Shown here: positions 9,655 to 22,023 of the stretch, one piece after another | How the letters are laid out: every line of letters starts with the position of its first letter | Position numbering within the stretch: position 1 is the stretch's first letter | Origin: Arthrobotrys musiformis | Taxonomy: Eukaryota > Ascomycota > Orbiliomycetes > Orbiliales > Orbiliaceae | DNA: 64,000 nucleotides | Reading direction: 5' to 3' | NCBI GenBank assembly: GCA_036971715.1 | Contig: JAVHJL010000004.1 | Span: 3,844,001-3,908,000 of the forward strand | Program-made: the position numbers and the translations under genes | The notes under the pieces: generated by a model | The model's input: the letters and a program-made list of their open reading frames with translations, nothing else | The model's database searches: none | What the model was told of the DNA's origin: nothing

Positions 9655-9900
9655 CTGATGTTCACCGACCACAACGCTCCCCTATATGAGAAATTTCATT
9701 CCATTTCGTTTTGAAGTAAGGTAGCTGCTATGCAGAGCCCTAACCTTCCTGAAAACTTGCATGAAGAAGATGCGTATTTATTATCGATGACTATAGGGAA
9801 TTAAATGTATGTGTGGCTCAAAATTTTGATAAATATTTCCTTTGGATAAGAATCCTTGAGGCCCTAGCATGTGGAATACCCTGCAGCCTTAGCTTCCTAA
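9655..9900 (+). mobile_element. Degraded Ty3/gypsy-type reverse transcriptase remnant
   Basis: Short peptides matching the RT core are seen in shifting frames. CVFIIDDYRELNVCVAQN (about 9769-9822) fits the family signature RFCVDYRxLNxVTxxN. It is followed in register by NFDKYFLWIRILEAL (about 9819-9863), which fits the KNRYPLPxIxExLDxL segment. Just upstream, EEDAYL in another frame fits the KKDGSL motif, and FLMFTDHNAP near 9654 resembles an RNase H TDH motif but is out of the usual order. Stops and frameshifts abound, so the element is dead. No LTRs were found. Confidence 0.5.
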
Positions 9901-10935
9901 GCCGTAATCCCTCCCATCAAAATTCTGTGAAAGTCCAGTTCCTCTGGTTTTCATCCTCTAACAATGACGGGAACTCTGGTAGACTCTTTCATCCACTTAG
10001 TCCCTAGAATACCACTACTTGACATCCAGTATATGTGGTCGCGTCACGACTTCGCAGCTAGCTGTTTGCAACAATGTTAAGGAATTTGAAGTATTAAAGC
10101 ACCAGCTTGAAAGTATTGGTTTCAAGGGAAGATTATCTGGCGAGAAGATTTCTACGGTTTGACAGGTGCGACAGTGTTAGAGGCTTGATATAAGAATGAA
10201 CAGCAATTTCCTCGACGCGTAGAATCAAAGTCTAGGCGATCAATGAAAAAGCTAACAAACATCAAAGACGTCTGAAGAGAAACATCAAAAATAACGCAGC
10301 CCGAGTACCCGAAGATACTTGGAGACAGCGAAAGTATCGCGATGTGCAATGCGAACTCACATATCTGATGCCCCGGCTTCTTGATCCCGGTGCATCGCAG
10401 CAAGGTAAGTATGATGAAAGGAAGAGGGTTGTAGGGGAGGCCGCCCTTTTATAGTTGGGTTTTCCCGCAACAATCCCTCTTTGTTGCTGCCCAATTAGGC
10501 AACCACGGCAAAGAGGGATTCACACGCTCGCAACACATTTTCTTTGTGTTGTTTTTGTTGGCCTAGAAGCGCCTAGCATTGCCCCAGCCTCGACTCCAGC
10601 ACTTACGGCGGTGATTCATACTAGCACTTCGTATATGTCAGAAATAACTGGTTATCGTCTTTTTGGTTTTTGATTCATGAAAAGATGAGCCAGAGAAACG
10701 GTCCCGCAATAGTCATTATCATTATCTAGTCCAAAAACTCCGAGTTCAATATATACAATATCAAAAACAGCTGCAGGCTAAAGAAAGCTCAAAGGAAAAA
10801 AACAAGAAGTAGTGAAGAACAAACTTAAAAACAAAACTAAAAACATTCAAGGCGCTGATACTATCAAAAGGAGTCTATAATAACAAGAACAATAATGTAT
10901 AATAATACAAAAGAAAATTTTGAGGGATCCAGCGA
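9901..10935. other. Intergenic region, possibly retroelement-derived
   Basis: No intact gene. The stretch next to the RT remnant may be more decayed element sequence. The part near 10740-10920 is A-rich and likely includes the 3' UTR of the minus-strand F-box gene. Confidence 0.35.
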
Positions 10936-12805
10936 TCAGACGGGGTCGCAAATAGAAGTATCATTAGTACTGGGAGGGCTCGTATCTTCCAGATTCAACT
11001 TAGCAATACCAAGATCCTCGAAGTGTGCCAACGCCTTACGGACCCAATAGCTCATAGCACTCATTTCATCCACGTCCAAACCCTTTTCAATTTCTACCGC
11101 CATATATCTGGTGGTATCCTTTCGGAGGCTATCGAAGAAGTGACGGAACCTGTTCACCACCGGTACTACGGCTTCTTTTGCTTTGCCTTTCGCGACGGAA
11201 TATTTCCGTTCCATCTGAGCTTCTTCCTCGAATAGTCGGGTGCATTCTTTTTTAAACTCCTCTTCGTCAACTTCTATATCCTCCTTACTCTCCATGAAAG
11301 TCAAGGTGTAATTGTGGACCGCGTAGTCGATAGAGTCGTGGAGCTTCTCCTCAAGGTTCGGTTTGTACTTCAACGCAAGGTCATTTGCACGCTTCTGCGC
11401 TCGGTCCCAGGCTAGGACAGAACCCTTTTCGATCTCCCCTAGGATGGCCTTTTTGGAGTATTCCTCCATAATTTCTAGCTCGGTGGTTGGTTCGGAGTTG
11501 TTTAGGTGTCGCTTGATGTAGAGATCCTGAATAAACCCTTTGCTCTGGAACCAATTTACCTCAAATCGGGTGTGGAACTGTTTGATAGATAGCTTTGCTA
11601 TACGCTCTGCTAACTCGAATTTGTCTTCCGGGCCGAGTTTTGGGTTTCCCCTGAGCATGCAGTAGAATAAATCCTGCGGCACATCCCACCATCTGCACAA
11701 GCATTTTTCCAACCCCTGCACCGCGACTTTCCCGAGTTTGATGGTAGTTAGGGGTACGTCTTCTTCGTCACTAACAAATCTTCTAATATCGAGTTCCCCG
11801 CCGACTCGTATCCTGTGGAACCTCAAGTCCCTGACGTTCGTCAACGGGCATGCCGCAAAGTCTTGCCACCACTTAGCGGAAGATCTGCAGTTTAGGACTA
11901 AATTCCTGACGCCCTCCGGCGGTACAACGAAGAAGGACGGATGGAAGAAATGGTTTTCGATTTTTAGAGCCTTTAGGCGTTTCAGATTGGTAATCGCAGC
12001 CTGAAGTCCCTTTAGATCTTCGGAGACGGAAGAAAATAGATATCTCCGGTCTGCCGCACCCTTCCAATAAAGGTATCTGAGGTTTGTGGAGTTTTCTAGA
12101 AGGGCCGTGACGTCTTTTATCCTGCTGCTGACTACTTCGCTTGGTTCTGCGACTTCCCGGTAGCCATTGCTCGAGATGTATAGTGTGAGTTTTGTCACTT
12201 TTGTAACATCGATCATTTCGGAGATCCAGTTGCCGATTTCGGAGTAAACCTGGAGTTTTAGCTCCCTAAGGCTTTTGGATTCGGTATATTTCTTGAACCG
12301 CTCGAATATTAGGTTGGGGTCTCCTCTCGGTAAACCTGTTTCGAAGGAGTTATGTTAGGACACCAACACCGCTCAAATATCAATACGGGAATGATTTGTT
12401 ACTTCGATAGCCCGGAAGTTGTAGGAAAAGATCCATGCGACTGGGATTTATCCTCCCGCCCTCCAAAAGGTCCATCAAAACTGGTGCTTCGGGACCATCA
12501 TCATATATTACTCTCCCCAAATCGATACGTTTGGTATACTTCAGCCCTGGGGAGCCGGTCCAGTATTCCTCTACGGTCTTAGAGAACTCCGATAGATATT
12601 TCGACTTTATCCTCAACCCGGGCCACGAGTTCGCCCCGCTAACTTGGAACAGACTCAAATTCGACCATAGTGCACGGTAGCAGACGGGGAATATTGCTTT
12701 GCAGGTTAATCCAAAATTTAACGTGTCCCTGCCGGGAAGATAGCTTATTATTTCGAATAGGATTTCTGGCGCCCTGGCGAAGGCGGTGATGTTTATCGGT
12801 GCCAT
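10936..12805 (-). CDS. F-box protein, two exons (600 aa)
   Basis: Exon 1 is 12805-12403 and exon 2 is 12335-10936. The 67-nt intron has donor GTAACA, branch CCTAACAT and acceptor AAACAG, and the join completes codon AGT; total length is 1803 nt with no stop. The N terminus (residues about 9-50: ARAPEILFEIISYLPGRD, then FGLTCKAIFPVCYRALW) is an F-box. The middle has leucine-rich, spaced segments (VTKLTLYISS, LRYLYWKGA, LKRLKALKIENHFF, VRNLVLNCRS, NVRDLRFHRI) as in LRR-type fungal F-box proteins. The last 200 residues are highly charged and helical. Likely role: substrate adaptor of an SCF ubiquitin ligase; target unknown. Neighbouring DNA is gene-poor. Confidence 0.8.
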
Positions 12806-15290
12806 TTTGGATTGGGGGGGTTATGGTGAATTGGCTTTTCAGATGGTTTTTGCACGTTGGTTTTTGGGATTTTTATAGACGTTTTGCAGGGTGGTTGAGT
12901 CATGTTTCGTCGAGTAACACTGGTACAGTCATACATCTAACATTGGCTGGAATGCAACAGCAACGAATGCGTTGATATCGATATATCGCATTCACGAGCT
13001 TAGCTTAGCCTCGATCGCGAGTCCATCACGAGCTAGGGAATAGGCCTAGAGTAGAACCTGATACATATAAATTGAGACAACTACCGAAGATTTGATCAAT
13101 TGATATCAATCGCTCTGCTGCTCTACTCCGAGGCGAATTGGCTCAATAGTCTGTACACAATTGCAATTACGCAAAAATATACGATCAATTGATCAAGCTC
13201 GCCCACGACAGACGCAACACAAAGTCAAAACAATTAAAGCACCTAAACATTCCCATTTTGGAAATCAAAATTACATGCTATTCCTAATACGGGCCAAGCT
13301 ATTCCAATACTAGACTAGTCTGGGTCACTCGTTCTGGGCGTTCGAGAAATACCACAACAACACCTAAATCAGTCGTCATTCAGCTCTCAAAAGTGTTGCG
13401 TGATTAGGAACTGAGGTTGACAGTCCCTTTCGCTTGTGCTTAGACTTCCCAGGTCACAGTTGAGTTTCTGGCGCCGAGACAAGGTTTGAGTCTTGAATCG
13501 ATATCTCAAGCTTCGCACCGGGTTTTTAGATAATTTTTATTTATACTATCCTCTCAAAGAACAAACATGATTTCATTTTTTTTCTGGCGGTATTTGTGTT
13601 CCACATAGTCGAAACTACACTGCACCTAGTATCAGTTGATACGGTTTGGCAGGTCAGAGCTTAGATACTGACATATGGCAGTTAATATAGGGAACCCAAT
13701 AATAAGGAAAATACCAAGTCGGAAAACGATCTTCGTGGCAAAGAAGTCGGTTTTAGCGCCCCTGAAGATTTTTCACGACGCACAAGGAGATGAGCCAAAT
13801 ATCTAAGAGGTCTAATGAAGCCAAGGCTACTTGTATATATGGTAAGGCAGCACGATGACTTGGCAGCGAAAGTGACAACTCCGATCGTACGTAGTGTTTG
13901 GCCCTAGGGTAGGAAATTCTTAGTCTGCCCCAAAGCTGGAGAAAAGGAACCTTTTATCTTTATTTTACTTTATTGTTTTAGGATTGAGAAACAGAACGGG
14001 AGAAGGGTGGCGATAGAGATCGAGCCTTCTCCGGATTACGGAGCGATCGGTAGGTCTAAAAACCCGATAATTAGCAGCCAGCTCATACTACGTAATACGT
14101 ATACATGAGTATATGTCTATGCACATACCTCCGCGGTTAATTATTAAAGGGTTGAAATCTTGTGCCCAGTTCCACTGATCCCCGCAAAATATGCCAACAT
14201 GTATAAATAGCGGGCAAGGCTTACAAACCATCGATAATGGAATATTCCGTACATTGTGGTCACGGGCCATACGCTGCAAGGGGTCTTGAAACATGCACGG
14301 ATGTGGACCCGCCATGGTCACTAAAGTAAAAAAAATCGGGTTGTCAACGCTTCGTCGGAGCGACTCTGGTGGCACTCCGGCCGGCCGTTCGTTAACCGGA
14401 ATTCGCTTCCCCATCCCAACTTCCGCCACCGAAACCACACTGACTCGGTAATTTTCCCAAAGCGGAGTTGGGATGAATAGATTGCGGAGACCTCGATTTG
14501 CGGGGGAAATCGTGCATATGTACTCTGTATGTGCATGTGAATCATGATCAAGTTCCCCACATATTTTATTCAACGCACATCCCTGTTGTGGTATTTTTTT
14601 CTCTCGTCGACTCCACAGCGGAGATGGCATGGGACCTGCAGAAAGTTTCAAAAACCTTTTTTCTTTCTCGAAGGTTTTTATTACCTTGGTTCGATTACGC
14701 GGATAGATGCACTACTCATGCAGCTAACAATGGCTTCCCTTTTTCTTCCCCCTTGCCGCTAGTTCAGGAAGTTTGAAACCATGTACCTGAACGGTTTTTA
14801 CTAGGCGAGATTGAGACGACATCGCGCTCGAGCCGGCCTTCATGCACATGATTGGAAGGTAGCACAAATGGAGCACTTATGGGCCTAACGACAAGCATCG
14901 ACAGAGGACAAAAAAACCCTCTGGAGCTTGGCCTCAGCTCGAAAGCATGAACCGGGTAAATGACACAATCTGCATGTATCCGCAAGAAGCTAGGTATCTA
15001 GCAAGCCATGGCTATGGCGAACAGATGACGGAACCTCGATAGTATACGTACTAGGGCGAGATGTTTTACAATCACTAAAAAGTTTGGTTAACCTTCACTC
15101 TTCTGGAGACTCAGCAAAAAGGTGACCTGCCCGTTCCGCCGTCTAGTTTCCGCTAATATAGGTTTTTACTGTCAAAGCTCAGGCATCATGAGGCCGGCCG
15201 GCGAGCCTGCGGAGGTAGCTGACGGCAAACGAACTGTAGATGTTGCATTTTGGCATCAGTTAATCGTGATTATGGATGTAAAATTATTTG
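12806..15290. other. Intergenic region between F-box gene and glucoamylase
   Basis: About 2.5 kb without a supported gene. A 187-codon frame on the minus strand at 14088-14651 starts at TTG, lacks domains and is rejected. One copy of the 13-mer GCTTAGCTTAGCC lies at 12998-13010. Confidence 0.45.
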
Positions 15291-15300
15291 TATAAGTAGG
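15291..15300 (+). promoter_or_regulatory. Putative TATA box of glucoamylase gene
   Basis: TATAAGTAGG lies about 130 nt before the ATG at 15424, followed by a CA/CT-rich leader, as is usual for highly expressed secreted fungal enzymes. Confidence 0.4.
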
Positions 15301-15423
15301 CCGTTGGAGGACCCTCATGAGGTAGGAAAGACACTCACACATCGCCATCACACTCTGTCTTTAGGTTCAAGTCCATTCTACTCGGTCTTTGTATAGTTCT
15401 GTTGAGTACTTCAGTCGGTCAAA

Positions 15424-17963
15424 ATGCGTGTCTTTGGATTGTTTATTACCGCGGCTTCTATCACCCTTGCTTGGGCGACCCCGCTTGCAAAACGCGCAAC
15501 GCAGGTACGAACGACCTCTCGAAATACGCATAGATCGGGGCAGAGGAATATAAATCTAATATATCGCAACAGGTTTCTTTGATTACCCAGTCGTACAGTG
15601 GTAGCACTTTGTCTGGCACTATCAAGGTAAGATATGCCCTTTAGTTCCAGTTCTCTCTCATAAGCAGGGAAATGCGAGGTTGCGATTTTTACTAACATCC
15701 ATAAAAAAACAGGTTCAAAACATTGCCTACTCCAAAGTTGTGACCGTGACCTGGGCGAATGGAAATAACTGGAGTTCCTCGAATGTTATCTCTGGTACCT
15801 ATGTCTCGGGCCCTGACTCCTCCGGCTACGAAGTGTGGAGCTTCTCGGGCACTGCCTCGGGAGCTACCCAGTTCTACATTACTTACACCGTCAATGGCGC
15901 TAGGTATGCATGTCTTTTGAAGCATTTTATACACTTTCACAATATCTTCCTACGGCAATGCTGATGACGATTTATATAGCTACTACGATCCTGGAAACAA
16001 TGTCAACTATCAGATCACTACCACGACTGGTGTAGACACCTTTGCTTCCTACAGCGGCCTCGATGCATGGCTCACCACCGAAGCTTCGTTTGCTACGACT
16101 GCTTTGTTGAAGAACATTGGTAGCAGCAACAATACCATTGTCAACCCTGGTGTCATCATTGCCTCTCCTTCTACTAGCAACCCCAACTACTTCTACCAAT
16201 GGACTCGAGATGGCTCTATCGTCATGGAGCACGTGGTTAGCGAGTACATCGCCAACGGCGCCTACTTGCAGTACATCAAGGATTGGGTTTCTGTCCAATA
16301 CACTTTGCAGCATACTACCAACCCCAGCGGTAGCTTCACCAGCGGAGGTTCGTGTATATTCCAGAGCAAAATTCATAGGTTCGATCCGCTCACAATAATA
16401 CTCTATTACAGGTCTCGGAGAACCAAAGTTCAATGTCGATAACTCTGCCTATACCGCAGCCTGGGGAAGACCTCAACGAGTATGGATAAATTCTAATTAT
16501 GATGCTTCGGGTATATGAACTAGCTACTAACTTTTGCCAAAGGACGGCCCAGCACTCCGAGCTATTACCCTCATCAAGTTCGCTAAGAAGTACATTACTA
16601 TCGACAGCAGCTATGTCACCAACACCCTCTGGCCTAGTACGTTTACATTGCAAAGTTTACTCGTATAAACCTCAAAGAAGTTGCTGACCTGATCGAACTA
16701 GTTATCAAACCTGATCTTGACTACGTTGCCACCTACTGGAACCAAGGAGGATTCGATCTTTGGGAAGAGACCAGCGGAACTCAGTTCTTCACCACCGTTG
16801 TTCAATGTATGCTTTTTCCCCACGAATGCTTTGTCTTCTGAATAAGACACTTACCAAAGCCATTTAGATCGCTCGATGATTGAGGGTGCTGCTTTCGCCG
16901 ATACTATGGGAGATAGCACCTCCAAGACCAAGTACACTACTCCTCAGTCTAGCATGGTGAGTCAACTGTACCGCCTCGCTGCGGCGAGAATTAATGGTAC
17001 GGATCGACTAACGATAAATGAACGTGTAGGTTTCTACCATCAACAGTTTCTGGAGCTCTAGCAACAACTACTTGATTGCGTACGTATAGAATCTCGCGCA
17101 AATACTCAGTATTAGCTTTGACTAATGGAAATTGATTCATACAGCTTGATTGGAGGTTCAAGAAGCGGTATTGACTGTGGTACTTTGCTCGGATCATTGA
17201 GAGGAGGAAGTTATATCTTCCCTCCATCTGACTCCAAGGTTCTCGCCACCCTGCACGGATTGATTGCTTCCTTCCAGAGTCTCTATGGTATCAACCAATC
17301 GAGCAGCAAGGTTGGATGGGCTATTGGCCGTTACCCAGAGGATGTGTAAGTTTTCCTTGAACTACCATAAACTCGATGTCATTCTTGAACGACTTTAGCT
17401 GATAGCAAAATATTTGCAGCTACGATGGTGTTGGTACTTCCGCGGCTCACCCATGGTTCATCTGCACTACCACCTCCGCCCATATCATCTACAAGGCCCT
17501 CTACGAGTGGGCTGACGCCGGTTCCATCACTATTGACTCCACCTCTCTCAACCTCTTCAAGCGTATCAGCGCCACCGCTGCTGTCGGCACTTACTCCCTC
17601 TCGACCACCGCTGGTCAGACCCTCTTCAACAGCCTCTTGACTTACGCCGATACCTTCCTTGCTGTTGTCAAGCAATACTCTCTGTCTGCCGGTAACCTCA
17701 GCGAACAATTCAACAGAGGTACCGGTGCTCAAGCGGGTGCTAGGGATTTGACCTGGAGCTACGAGGCTATCTTGTCAGCTATCAAGGCTAGGAATGCAGC
17801 CAAGGCCAGACTCAACCCCACCACCACCACCACTTCTACCACCACTACCACTACCACCACAAGCTCCACTACCACCTCCAACTACACCACCACCACCGCC
17901 CCAACAACTACTACCGGTGCTTGTGCCCCAACTGTGACTGTTACCGTTACCGTCACTGCATAA
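15424..17963 (+). CDS. Secreted glucoamylase, N-terminal CBM21 plus GH15 (614 aa, 11 exons)
   Basis: Exons: 15424-15504, 15573-15626, 15713-15903, 15980-16347, 16412-16479, 16543-16636, 16702-16806, 16868-16956, 17030-17079, 17145-17345, 17420-17963; all phases match and the total is 615 codons. Residues 1-18 are a signal peptide (MRVFGLFITAASITLAWA), then a KR Kex2 site (residues 23-24). Residues about 28-135 look like a CBM21 starch-binding domain (VQNIAYSKVVTVTWANGNNW). The GH15 catalytic domain follows: FYQWTRDGSIV, the general acid Glu307 in FDLWEETSG, the invariant IDCGTLLGSL region, YPEDVYDG and the general base Glu529 in NLSEQFNRG. It releases glucose from non-reducing ends of starch outside the cell. 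The tail (about 568-614) is Thr-rich and probably O-mannosylated. Most filamentous ascomycete glucoamylases instead carry a C-terminal CBM20. Confidence 0.93.
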
Positions 17964-20900
17964 ATGAATGTATGAATATAGTAGTCAGGGTCCCCATCCC
18001 TCGGGGGTGGAATCTTCAAAGACTACATGTACAGGTGTGATTTAGTTAAATTTGTGGAGGGGGGCTACCCGAAAGACAGACTTAAATGGCGAGCACTGTC
18101 AATTACCGCAGAAAATAAAAGAAAAATCTTCTCATTTTGTTTTTCAGATTGCTCGAGTTTTGTTTCTTTTCGTTCTTAATATTAAATGTACATGTGTATC
18201 CCCGGAGAAGGTTGCTTTGCGAGGCTAAAGCGATACTATTATCTCCAATGTAATTAGCATGCCCGACGAAAATCAAAATTGAAATATATATATACGGACA
18301 GATAATTTGGCAGTTCACAGATCTTATTTTATTTTATTTGGGGTAGCTCTTGAGATAGCCACAGTATGTCGATGTTTGGACCTCGCATGAGCTATAAGAA
18401 AAAGTTGATCATTGGCCGTCTCTGCTCCGCCATGGGCTTTTTAAGAGCGGCGATATAAAGGTATAAAAGATAATTATGGAAGACTTTGAGGGGTAATAGT
18501 ATATGTTGATTTTAGTTCATTCGATAGGTGAGGGCTCTTTTCGATCTCGAGCCACGATTTGGAAATAAAGACACAAAATCCTTCGTCCTTATGCGGACGG
18601 TAGGTCTACTTCATGCCTCATAGGATACGTATAAATCCTAAGCCTCCTAAAAGGGATCTCTAATTCTCGATATATCCGGTTCCAGAATTCCGGGTCTGAA
18701 TGCCCCATTACTTGCTCTCCTTTCATTGCTTGGATTACGATTGACTACTCGGTCAAAAAGCGTAGATATCGATCCGAATTTTGGTGAGTGGTGCCACGGT
18801 ATGTTCCCCATCGACTAGGTTTAACCGGTGGTACAACTGTAGAAGAGAGCGTCTACGTGGTATGTATCTCCAGGTCGTAAATAGCCTATGCACTTTGGGA
18901 ATTTGGGTAAAAGGATGAAACAACTTCTTTGGTAAAATATCTTTTCGAATGCGGGGCGCCCTGCAGCGTGGTTACCATAAACGGGAAACGAATATATGAC
19001 CGAGCCCTAGTTTTAAATTTTGGATTTTTCTTTAAAAAAAAACGGCCTGCCAGCATATGCTCATTTGAGAATCTACTCGATGACGAGGTCAGAACATCTA
19101 AAGGCGAGGGTCTGTTGGAACGGTAGCTAGGGGTTTGATCCTTAGCTTAGGCAAGGGCCTAGGGCAGTATGGGCCGAGATTTTGAGGCAGCCTGTGATCC
19201 AGGGAAGGGCCAATTACATTTATTATGATCACAAGATTTCTGGATATGCATCGGTCTGAATGAAGTCTCGCTTGCGTGATGTTAAGAGTAGAATACCTCG
19301 AGGCCTCTCGCACGGGTTGAATAATTTGTCATCAAACCTCTAGCACTAGTTGAAACTAGTGCGAAGAAGTTGACAAAACAATTTAGGATCCTGTGAAAAT
19401 ATATAAAAACAAAGTATTAACTTTTACCTTTTGAATCACAAGGCACTGCGAGCTTTGATGTAAAAAGTGGTGAATAGTGATATGAAGAGACAATCTATCT
19501 GTTGGGGTTAAAATATTTAGTGTCCCTGCATTGTATATGCACTATGTATACTCGCGCAACTTGGTACCAATTGGTCTCACTTCACAGATGTACCCGTTTA
19601 GGTCTCTCTGCCTTCATCACCCCAGTCTAGCCTATTATAATCTCACAATACGAAACCCGCCCGATGACTAAGCCATTACCCCAGAATTTACTGCAAAACG
19701 GATCACCTCCCCAAAAAACAAACAAAAAGAACTTGCACATCTACAATAGTCGGACTTGCCGGTGGGGGTTGGCTCAAGAAACATTCAGCCTCAAATCCAA
19801 GAAAAACTTGAGGTATATGAATTCAAAAAGCATGCACTAGCTTGGAAACCGGAAAAAGAAAGCTGGAAAAGATAATATAACGGAATGTGATTTCAAAACG
19901 ACCACCCATCCTATCACCGGGAAAACAAACTTGAAAATCGCGCAAGGGGAAAAGCTGACGTAGACCATTACTCTAGATCTATCGGAATGGCCTCAGATTC
20001 TCTTTAGATTATAGGCGAATGAACAGCAGATATGTTAGCTGTTGTGCAAATCTTTCCCTCTTTCCCCATAGGGAGTGTATAGGTACTTAGGATGCAAAAT
20101 TCGATCATAAGTCGGATCATTTTAAAATCTTGCGAGAAAGTGCATCAAAAAGTTTGGTGTATGTATCTACGATGTTCTTATACTCATACAAATCTACAAT
20201 GACGCTTGAGATGCCTTGGAGCTATTAAATCGCATCCGGAAGCGTTACACCAACATCGGCTGGACAAATGGCTAAGCTATTTATCCGTGTCGCTTATATT
20301 CGGTGTGGATAATCGGCATGCAAGGGGGTAACTTCGGATGAAGGAACGGCTGGGGAAACTGTGGGGAATCGTTGCTTCACAAGTCACCAGACTCCGCACG
20401 CCGCCCAGGCCTTCGGGCACGAGCCCGAGCGCAATTCGCCACACTGGTTTCTATACACCAAATGTGCCGTGTCTGCTTGAGACGGGCCGCCGTTTGCGCC
20501 TCGGAATTCATTACCAGCTTTATGTACCTCGACTTCATCGACATCTTATAAACACAATTTTATAATTTGCCTTGGTTGTAGAGACTAGTGCGTTTGAGGC
20601 GGGCGCGGGTGGAGGACCGGCACTGAACTACCAAGTAAATCTTTGCTCTAAACGTTCGAATTTTCAAAAAAAAAAAAAAAAAAAAGAAGGAAAGAAAAAA
20701 GAAAAAATAGAGAGGAATGCCGGCACATAGGTATCTTAAGCTACTTCAGAAACCAGCTTCGTGCGAATTGATTTTTGACATAGGGTTTGGGGGTACAGAG
20801 CTTTGCTCAAAACATTCGTCAGATATTCCACCTTGTGTTGTATTTTGGGCGCCAACGCATCCTGCGGGAAGAGTGGTCTCGCGCCACCTCGAGCTCGAGA

Positions 20901-21860
20901 CCAGGGAAGACTCTATGTATACGAACCGTGGATATGTGCATATGTGACGACATGGATTGCATACGAATATACACGTCTTCGTGGGCTCGCATGATCTTAA
21001 CACCCTGTGCCTAACTAAGTACTTAGCGGTAGGTAGCCTCAAAAGCGCAATCAGGCTATATCTATAGCTAGGCCTATGGATTCGATAGGCCTGGCTTTGG
21101 CAACGGGAGCAGCTCAGGCTTTAAATTTAAATTTTTCGGTGATATCGACAGCGATCCATGGTTGGCCTCGAGACTAGATCCATGGCAAAGTCAGGCACAG
21201 GCATCCTCCGACGAATTAATTCAGCGAATAGCCTTCAAGCCCCCACCATGCCGGTTTCAGGCTAAACTTTCAGACTACAAGCAAACAAAAAAACATTCCT
21301 TTCGGGCCCGGGAAGGGCATGGTTACGTAGGCGATTTCAATTGATCAGGTTTAGCCTGCCCGCGCTCTAGCTATCATGTTACCATGGTACGGGCATATCA
21401 TTCGCGCTACGTTGGACCCACATGGCAGGTATCGAATTTACCAAGCCTAGTAAACTAGCTCCCAGGCGTATATGTTGAGGCTCCAATATAACATCTTACC
21501 AGTTTAAAGACACCGGCTCGATTAAGTCTGATCACTTTCATCGAGGCATCTACAATCACAAGTCAAGGGTATTTAGCCAATTTGACATTTATCCTTTCAG
21601 TGTTACACAGTTGTACATATGTAGATATGTACTGTTCTCGGACCACATCGCGGGGAAAATGCGGGGGCGCCGGGTTGTTCGTCTCATCTCCGAAGGAAAG
21701 GAAGGGAAAAGGAAAAACAATCGTTGTCAATTGCTAGTTTCTCGAGCGTGATGACTTCTCAGACAGTCAGGGAAGGAGAAAGGGCTATTGCATGATAAAG
21801 TATTCAACGATCCAATGAGAACAGAAAGGGTCCAAGAGGAGGTCTAGGGTTGGATCGCAG
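17964..21860. other. Long intergenic region
   Basis: About 3.9 kb with no supported gene on either strand. It holds a poly-A/GA-rich tract at about 20666-20712 and scattered AT-rich stretches. The right end contains the promoter of the GH12 gene. Confidence 0.45.
20666..20712 (+). repeat. Poly-A / GAAA low-complexity tract
   Basis: About twenty consecutive A followed by GAAGGAAAGAAAAAAGAAAAAA. Could be the tail of a retroposed sequence, but no element body is recognised upstream. Confidence 0.7.
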
Positions 21861-21867
21861 TATAAAT
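21861..21867 (+). promoter_or_regulatory. TATA box of GH12 endoglucanase gene
   Basis: TATAAAT about 160 nt upstream of the ATG at 22024, with a pyrimidine/CA-rich leader between. Confidence 0.5.
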
Positions 21868-22023
21868 GGCGACGATGGGCCACCATGGGACTGAATTCCA
21901 TCAACAGTATCTCATCGGCCATAACCAAAATTCATATAGTAGAAAAGCATTTTCTTAACCCCTAAGCCTAAACGCATAACCACCAGTTCAAAGCCGTGCC
22001 ATCAATTCAATCGAATCGACGAT

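Noticed and set aside
14088..14651. 187-codon minus-strand frame
   Set aside because: It begins at TTG, has no recognisable motif and overlaps no splice pattern.
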